The notes under the pieces are model-generated. The model did not search any database, had not been told where the DNA came from, and saw only the letters and a list, made by a program, of their open reading frames with translations. DNA of 64,000 nucleotides from JADJLQ01 sp964405735 (lineage in GTDB: Bacteria > Bacteroidota > Bacteroidia > Chitinophagales > Saprospiraceae): positions 1 to 64,000 of the forward strand of contig CAYOPD010000010.1 of the NCBI GenBank assembly GCA_964405735.1, given 5' to 3'. Positions 60,101 through 64,000 of the stretch are shown here, piece by piece. The position numbers and the translations under genes are program-made. How positions within the stretch are numbered: the first letter of the stretch is position 1; each line of letters opens with the position of its first letter.

Positions 60101-62305
60101 GCCCGGGGCATAGGAATTAGCGGCGTCTGTTAGTTTGGGATTTCCGGATGGATCGTAAAATTCGGGGAAACATACCGCTGGACCGAAGTAGAGGTCACGG
60201 TCGGGGATCAATTGAGTTGCCCCGGCGTATTTGGGTTTCCAGTATTCTTTTCCGGACTTATTGATGAGGTATGAAATAAGTTTCCATTGTTTATCCAGGC
60301 AGAGCCAGGGCAGGGGAGTAAGGCACTTGTTGGCAGGGTCGGTGTCCAATACGTAATTGTGCCACAACATATAGGAAGGATAGGTATTGTAGCAAAACCA
60401 GGAATGCGGGCTGCAGGAGTATATATGTTCATCGTGCCTGGGAACTCCGCAAGCTTCATAGACCCGCAGGACCAGTTGGTTTTCATTGCAGTCTGTGAGA
60501 TCAATATAATCGTTGAATAAATAACAATTGATCCAGTTCTCGATGATCTCGTTGTACTTGTCCTTGTGCTTTTCGTATGCCGTTGGGCCACAGGAATCTT
60601 TGATGGCCTGGGCATAAAGTTCCCGGTAGTGGGTGATGGAATCCATATGCGCTACGGCGAAATGAAGGATGTCGCAACAATTGTCCCTGCTACCGTTGTC
60701 CAGGTCAGCGGCATAGATCCTGCTCCAGCACTGTTCGGGATCCAGAGTGGTCTGTGTATATTCATCACACACCGGATTGGGCGGTGTCTCATCGGTAATG
60801 CATACGAGTATTAGGCCCGCATAGTCCAACTCAAACTCATCAGCCACGACGCCGGTCTTCCGGTTGATCAATTTGCCTGTGCCCTTGGTGGAGTTGAAAC
60901 ATTCGTCCCAGGCCTGGATTTTGATGGGATAACATCGCCGTGGCCAGGCAATGTCTTTAAGGTAGTCAATGGCTACCCCTTTTGTAGCCGTGATATAGTT
61001 ATTCGGAGCCGCCGGTAGCGTAAAGCAGTCTTTGGGGCTACCTGCCTTTGTGACCAGTTTGGTGACATCGTTTGGATCCAAAAAGGTGAAGTCATAGGTC
61101 TGGGTCACTTTGCTGCAATCTTCAGTAACCAGGCTGTCCAGGCAGAATCTGGCATTACAATCGTGAGGGCTGGTGACTACTTCTTTCCGGTAACCCGGAT
61201 AAACCACGTCATATATCGTATCATTAAGCAGAACAGGGAAACTGGCGGTGTTTTTTACTTCCGGTGCCTGCTTATCCATGATATTGATGTATTGCACGCA
61301 TACGGTATCCTCCCCCGTGCACCAGTCGGTGAATCTCCACTCTCTGCGGATTTTGAAACCGGATCCGCAAATGGGGAATATCAAATCATTGTAATAGAAA
61401 ATAAGCTTGCACAGCACGCCACCGGAAGGATACATGCTTACACAAGTATCGATCAATTCATGTTCGCTGTTGAATACACTGTCTTTGATGTAAGGAACGA
61501 CCTTAAGAAGGGGGGAAATACACTTGCGGCTGCCGCTGTTGAAGGTGTCTCTTGACTGCAAGTCCAGGAGCTTTTCCGGCGAAGGGTAGTTTGGGCTGGA
61601 AGCAACAGAGGAAAAAACGAAGAGATCAAAATTGCTTCGTTGGCTGTAACTGTCCGTATTGTTCGCTTTTTTGCACCAGACCAGGCAATTCAACGTCACA
61701 TCATCGGGGCACTTGATCAATTCGAAGGAATCTCTTCTGATGGTCAGGGTATCCGTGCAGGTCCCGGAATTTCCCCAGGTATCAAAAGACCGGATTTTAC
61801 GGATCACATGGCCAATCCCAATTGGGGATATACAACTTAATTCCTCCCAGCGCAGGGACTCGATAACTGATTTTCCATCTTCCTCACAATTGTCCACGAT
61901 TTGTTCCACCAACTTATTGTAACGGGCCAATTGAAAACATGAAATCACGGCATCAGAACAAAACGGCTGAGGCGGTGCTTTGTCTTCAACCGTTACATAT
62001 CCCCAGCAACTGTTTCCCTTGACGGAAACATTGTAAACCATGGTATAACCAATGTGAGAGCGGTTGACATCAGTGCCATTCAGTCTGGCAGTCCCAAAAG
62101 GGTAGGTCAACTTAACCGAATAAGTGCACGTAGGGTCGGGATTCTCGAGAAAATCATCGGCATCGAAACTGCGGGAGCATCCGTTTGCCGGCAGAGAAGC
62201 GTGAATATGATCGTTGCAAATCAGATTACATTGGGCGTAGGCGGGGAGGGTGAAGAAACCGGCACAAACACTTACAATTAAACAAGATCTAAATAGGTTT
62301 TTCAC
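57185..62305 (-). CDS. Giant cysteine-rich T9SS surface protein, paralogue 2
   Basis: 1706 residues with a clean signal peptide (LIVSVCAGFFTLPAYAQ). It is a full-length paralogue of the 14559-19571 product: the same opening (CNLICNDHIHASL), CWGYVTVEDKAPPQPFC, DNGSRDNCC, CSPHSWFCYNT, PMIMDDECELVGVNFED and KKPTPYCYFGVATVIMP blocks occur in the same order. Near the end come a carboxypeptidase-regulatory-like domain (~1300-1355), a dockerin-like pair (~1360-1420, GVSTIDLLMIQKHILG and ADVNNDKEITALDLIELRKL), a cohesin-like domain (~1480-1610) and a type A T9SS tail (NVPNPFQTHTLISFDLP). Function unknown; surface location inferred from the tail. Confidence 0.87.
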   Translation of the reverse strand: MKNLFRSCLIVSVCAGFFTLPAYAQCNLICNDHIHASLPANGCSRSFDADDFLENPDPTCTYSVKLTYPFGTARLNGTDVNRSHIGYTMVYNVSVKGNSCWGYVTVEDKAPPQPFCSDAVISCFQLARYNKLVEQIVDNCEEDGKSVIESLRWEELSCISPIGIGHVIRKIRSFDTWGNSGTCTDTLTIRRDSFELIKCPDDVTLNCLVWCKKANNTDSYSQRSNFDLFVFSSVASSPNYPSPEKLLDLQSRDTFNSGSRKCISPLLKVVPYIKDSVFNSEHELIDTCVSMYPSGGVLCKLIFYYNDLIFPICGSGFKIRREWRFTDWCTGEDTVCVQYINIMDKQAPEVKNTASFPVLLNDTIYDVVYPGYRKEVVTSPHDCNARFCLDSLVTEDCSKVTQTYDFTFLDPNDVTKLVTKAGSPKDCFTLPAAPNNYITATKGVAIDYLKDIAWPRRCYPIKIQAWDECFNSTKGTGKLINRKTGVVADEFELDYAGLILVCITDETPPNPVCDEYTQTTLDPEQCWSRIYAADLDNGSRDNCCDILHFAVAHMDSITHYRELYAQAIKDSCGPTAYEKHKDKYNEIIENWINCYLFNDYIDLTDCNENQLVLRVYEACGVPRHDEHIYSCSPHSWFCYNTYPSYMLWHNYVLDTDPANKCLTPLPWLCLDKQWKLISYLINKSGKEYWKPKYAGATQLIPDRDLYFGPAVCFPEFYDPSGNPKLTDAANSYAPGNTCSKRLYSDCMITVFVDDKTPPVAEKPDDLFLYCDNSAREQKYSNEYAACDDDDWTPDNAKDKRCQDKKYKPYNAIESIIENDSYQGDTIDPTKKAYGWYGCNIYGNSHPDEHGEMAPCIPEQNTWFPIYCRSWLVKDSTDTGARIDPFTQFSEPVLNNGNPGSTSPGTNKFWIWDNCWMDPTSLTHEDESYFDKCNNGWIKRTWTVSDKCGNSVSVEQKIVTKHRSDFEVLFPADKITVCDLSEDLSPEAIGRPMIMDDECELVGVNFEDQRFDIVPDACYKIIRTWKIIDWCKFDPSQHARDQDIIVDDRLVADEVKRPCVYRNLKDNGDGFMTYIQIILIRDTIAPLVNCRDTTVCIYDEHCELPSIYIPFTASDNCTATDLLSYRWEIDENPAPADTVAKRYNKNSIDKSSSGEQKALSIVQPQGVSLVHVIAEDNCGNEDTCTFILRVRDCKKPTPYCYFGVATVIMPTTGEIKVWAKDLDAGSYDNCTSRENLRFSFGPSIADSCKVFKCEDIPNGISFTVQIDIYVWDEAGNFDYCATFISIQDGMGDVCDDAASVAGSISGMVRTQQNEPVEHVVVEAQSNLTIPAFRTSVSGQYAFVNLPMHSQYVLKPSRNDQPSNGVSTIDLLMIQKHILGVHPFTSGYDMVAADVNNDKEITALDLIELRKLILFLYDDFPSNKSWRFVPKSYQFNMQAPYSFPEAIDIKGLSADELNRDFTGIKIGDLNNTVQAHSLMGLEVRSAAKPLTFRTSDQVLSQGEEAVITLTSSNFKGIEAFQFSLKHEGLQILDIQSGSLPLDQRHVGLIRNDYLTASWNDVSGMTFDSNQPLFSLRVRALKSVRLSEDLAINSMYTQSESYNGRETGEVRLVFDNQDDQARFSLYQNVPNPFQTHTLISFDLPREETITLRITDLTGKTIHSRKMNGLKGFNQIRLEKETIGGSGVYYYSIETAVERETRKMILMGIH

Positions 62306-62613
62306 GGTGATTATGAATTCGTTATAAACCCGAAATTTAGAATAACATTAAGCAAAAAGCATGCTTCAATCCCTGCTATTTGGTATATTTCTTTAACTTA
62401 TACATGCTAGTTATAATATTAGATTCTAAGGATTTATATCACAGGGGGTGACATAGATAAAGGGCTGTAATATGTTTGGGTGAATACCGGGCCAAAGCGT
62501 TAAAATATCCCGGTCAAAAAAAAAAGGACCCGGCCATACGGCCAGGTCCTCTAATCAAGACAACATTTCTATAAAAAAGATCAATGGTAAGATCCTTTCA
62601 AAAACTTCAGGAT
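62306..62613. other. 308-bp intergenic region between surface protein paralogues 2 and 3
   Basis: It contains the terminator of paralogue 3 at 62516-62550. The stretch 62335-62450 is AT-rich and should hold the promoter of paralogue 2 on the minus strand, but I find no exact TAnnTTTG. No ORF or RNA gene is apparent. Confidence 0.4.
62516..62550 (-). terminator. Rho-independent terminator of surface protein paralogue 3
   Basis: Stem AGGACC-C-GGCC / GGCC-A-GGTCCT with an ATAC loop (one C-A mismatch); on the minus strand it runs into a T-tract of ten (complement of 62516-62525). Confidence 0.85.
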
Positions 62614-64000
62614 TTATTCCACCAACAACATTTTTTTGGTATCGCTGAACGATTTCGTTTTNNNNNNNNNNNNNNNNNNNNNNNNNNNNNNNNNNNNNNN
62701 NNNNNNNNNNNNNNNNNNNNNNNNNNNNNNNNNNNNNNNNNNNNNNNNNNNNNNNNNNNNNCCCAGGTATTTGGTATTCTTGCCATCAACGGCATAAGCT
62801 TCTGCCCGGGTAAATCTGGAATTGATTTTCAGGCTTTCGCTCAGGGCTACGTCTTTTGTAGCTTTTACTTTCAGGCTGAAGGCGATATCATCCGTCCTCA
62901 GGTTGATGCCTTTATCTTTACTCCAGCTGGTGGTGATATAACCCTGGTTCAATTTGGTCAGGCCAAAGTTGCTGGCGTCGACATCCAGGCTGCCCTTATG
63001 GATATCCACCAGGGACAATCCGCTGAGCGCGAGCGAAAACTGGTAACCTTCGATACCAGAGAAATTGTCTGCGTGAAAATCAATCGTAGCGGTTTCACCG
63101 GCTTTGAGATGACGATCTTCTGTTCTGAATTGCAGGATTCCGCTTGCCCCCCGGGCTTCGGCGCCTAGGAGGCTGTGCGGGGTGGCGGTAGTGTTGACGT
63201 CCCCGATCTTGATGCCCACAAAGTCCTTATTCAGTTCATCCTGGCTGAGTTTACTGATATCAATTTGTTCTGGGAAAGCTGTTTTTAATGGATTTTTTCC
63301 ATTTTCAAATTTGAAGGACTTGGGCACAAATCTCCAGCTTTGATTGTTGGGAAGTTCATCGTACACGGCCAGGATCAGTTTCCTCAATTCTACCAGGTCG
63401 AGTACCGTGATGTCGGTGTTTTTATCGACGTCAGCGGCAATCCACTTGTAGGCGGAATTGAACGGGCTGGATCCGAGGATATGCTTCTGAATCAATACAA
63501 GGTCAATCGTGCTTACTCCATTCATCGGATCGTCATTGCGGGCGGGGATGATGCTGTAGTCTGCTTTCATGGGCAGCCCTCCGAAGGAATACTGGCCTTT
63601 CACATCGGTGAGGTAGGCCGGCATGTTTAGCGGAGCTTTCACATTCATTTTTACTTTTTCAACAGCATCATCGTTTTCGGTGGAAATCTTACCGGCAATG
63701 GATCCGGCGTTTTCAATACTATCGTTACACTTGTTGCCAATTCCATCCTGCAGCAACAGATAGGTCCGGCAATAATCTTTATTGTCATAAGCATCCCATA
63801 CATAAATGTCCACTTCAATGGTGTTGCTGATTCCGTTTGGAATGTCGGCGCAGCTGAACACTTTGCTGGTCACGCTCTTGTCGGGTCCGAAACTGAAAAC
63901 CAGGTCTGTTTTTGGTGTACAGTTGTCAAAGCTGCCTGCATTCAGGTCGCTGGCCCAAATGGTGATTTCACCGGTAGTGGGCATGATGACGGTGGCTATC
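62614..64000 (-). CDS. Giant cysteine-rich T9SS surface protein, paralogue 3 (N-terminus outside window, interrupted by gap)
   Basis: The frame is open to the right window edge; the preceding codons read IATVIMPTTGEI as in paralogue 2, so the ATG at 63984 is internal. Visible parts: the DLNAGSFDNCTPKTDLVFSFG region, a carboxypeptidase-regulatory-like domain, a dockerin-like pair (GVSTIDLVLIQKHILG, ADVDKNTDITVLDLVELRKL), FVGIKIGDVNTT and a cohesin-like domain (GETATIDFHADNFSGIEGYQF). After 100 N the last residues are SFSDTKKMLLVE, matching a T9SS tail end. The NPNPF-type part of the tail falls in the gap. Confidence 0.85.
   Translation of the reverse strand, partial: IATVIMPTTGEITIWASDLNAGSFDNCTPKTDLVFSFGPDKSVTSKVFSCADIPNGISNTIEVDIYVWDAYDNKDYCRTYLLLQDGIGNKCNDSIENAGSIAGKISTENDDAVEKVKMNVKAPLNMPAYLTDVKGQYSFGGLPMKADYSIIPARNDDPMNGVSTIDLVLIQKHILGSSPFNSAYKWIAADVDKNTDITVLDLVELRKLILAVYDELPNNQSWRFVPKSFKFENGKNPLKTAFPEQIDISKLSQDELNKDFVGIKIGDVNTTATPHSLLGAEARGASGILQFRTEDRHLKAGETATIDFHADNFSGIEGYQFSLALSGLSLVDIHKGSLDVDASNFGLTKLNQGYITTSWSKDKGINLRTDDIAFSLKVKATKDVALSESLKINSRFTRAEAYAVDGKNTKYLXXXXXXXXXXXXXXXXXXXXXXXXXXXXXXXXXXKTKSFSDTKKMLLVE
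62662..62761. other. Assembly gap of exactly 100 N
   Basis: A fixed-length run of N inside the C-terminal coding region of paralogue 3, the usual sign of a scaffold join of unknown true size. Confidence 0.97.

Noticed and set aside
62614..63984. Uninterrupted 456-residue protein through the N run
   Set aside because: The N run is a fixed-size placeholder; continuity and length through it are not real data, and the ATG at 63984 is internal.

Overview
The window is chromosomal DNA from a member of the Bacteroidota, most likely the Saprospiria (Saprospiraceae-like; this rank is inferred). Direct support: several proteins end in type IX secretion (T9SS) sorting domains of type A or type B; there is a PorP/SprF gene followed by a PorE-like gene and a giant SprB-like adhesin; a TamL-type outer-membrane assembly lipoprotein is present; and many genes are preceded by the Bacteroidota -7 promoter element TAnnTTTG. 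A run of exactly 100 N near the right end marks a scaffold join, so this is probably a draft or metagenome-derived assembly. I saw no rRNA, tRNA, CRISPR array, prophage or insertion sequence.

Layout. 1-1.9 kb: 3' part of a secreted repeat protein. 1.9-9.1 kb: housekeeping genes (rplS, a tandem DUF1599 protein, a DoxX-type membrane protein, nusB, guaA, a periplasmic-binding-like lipoprotein, trmH). 9.1-14.4 kb: a minus-strand block with a metallo-beta-lactamase-fold enzyme, a PAS protein, a TPR protein and a two-gene NHEJ operon (ligD-ku). 14.6-19.6 kb: a 1670-residue cysteine-rich T9SS surface protein. 19.7-29.5 kb: metallophosphoesterase, rluD, LuxC-like acyl-CoA reductase, nth, tamL, an RNA methyltransferase, a TlpA-like lipoprotein and purL. 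29.7-36.7 kb: an unknown secreted protein, a secreted GH36-like protein, a tightly overlapped three-gene operon (small CarD/Tudor-like protein, thioredoxin-fold lipoprotein, SDR) and an M28 peptidase. 37-46.6 kb: the T9SS export/adhesin operon (porP, porE-like, SprB-like adhesin with 732-bp super-repeats). 46.6-57.1 kb: yajC, aroK, a membrane-anchored subtilase, trxB, fba, miaE with a 43-residue membrane ORF, a Pif1-like helicase, trmN6, a cytoplasmic GH13 enzyme, a small HTH protein and ald. 57.2-64 kb: a second full-length and a third, truncated and gapped, paralogue of the 1670-residue protein.

How the genes fit together. The window is about half conserved housekeeping and half cell-surface machinery. 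Three cysteine-rich paralogues share signal peptide (where visible), long ectodomain, carboxypeptidase-regulatory-like domain, dockerin-like domain, cohesin-like domain and type A T9SS tail. They look like a surface-protein family whose members could assemble with each other. The porP/porE-like/SprB-like operon supplies a type B substrate together with its probable dedicated export partner. The most rewarding second looks are the 732-bp super-repeats with about 856 bp of apparently perfect identity, the dockerin plus cohesin-like layout, the tamL gene without a convincing standard start codon, the scaffold gap whose true size can be predicted from the paralogues, and a set of promoters placed only 4-14 nt before start codons.
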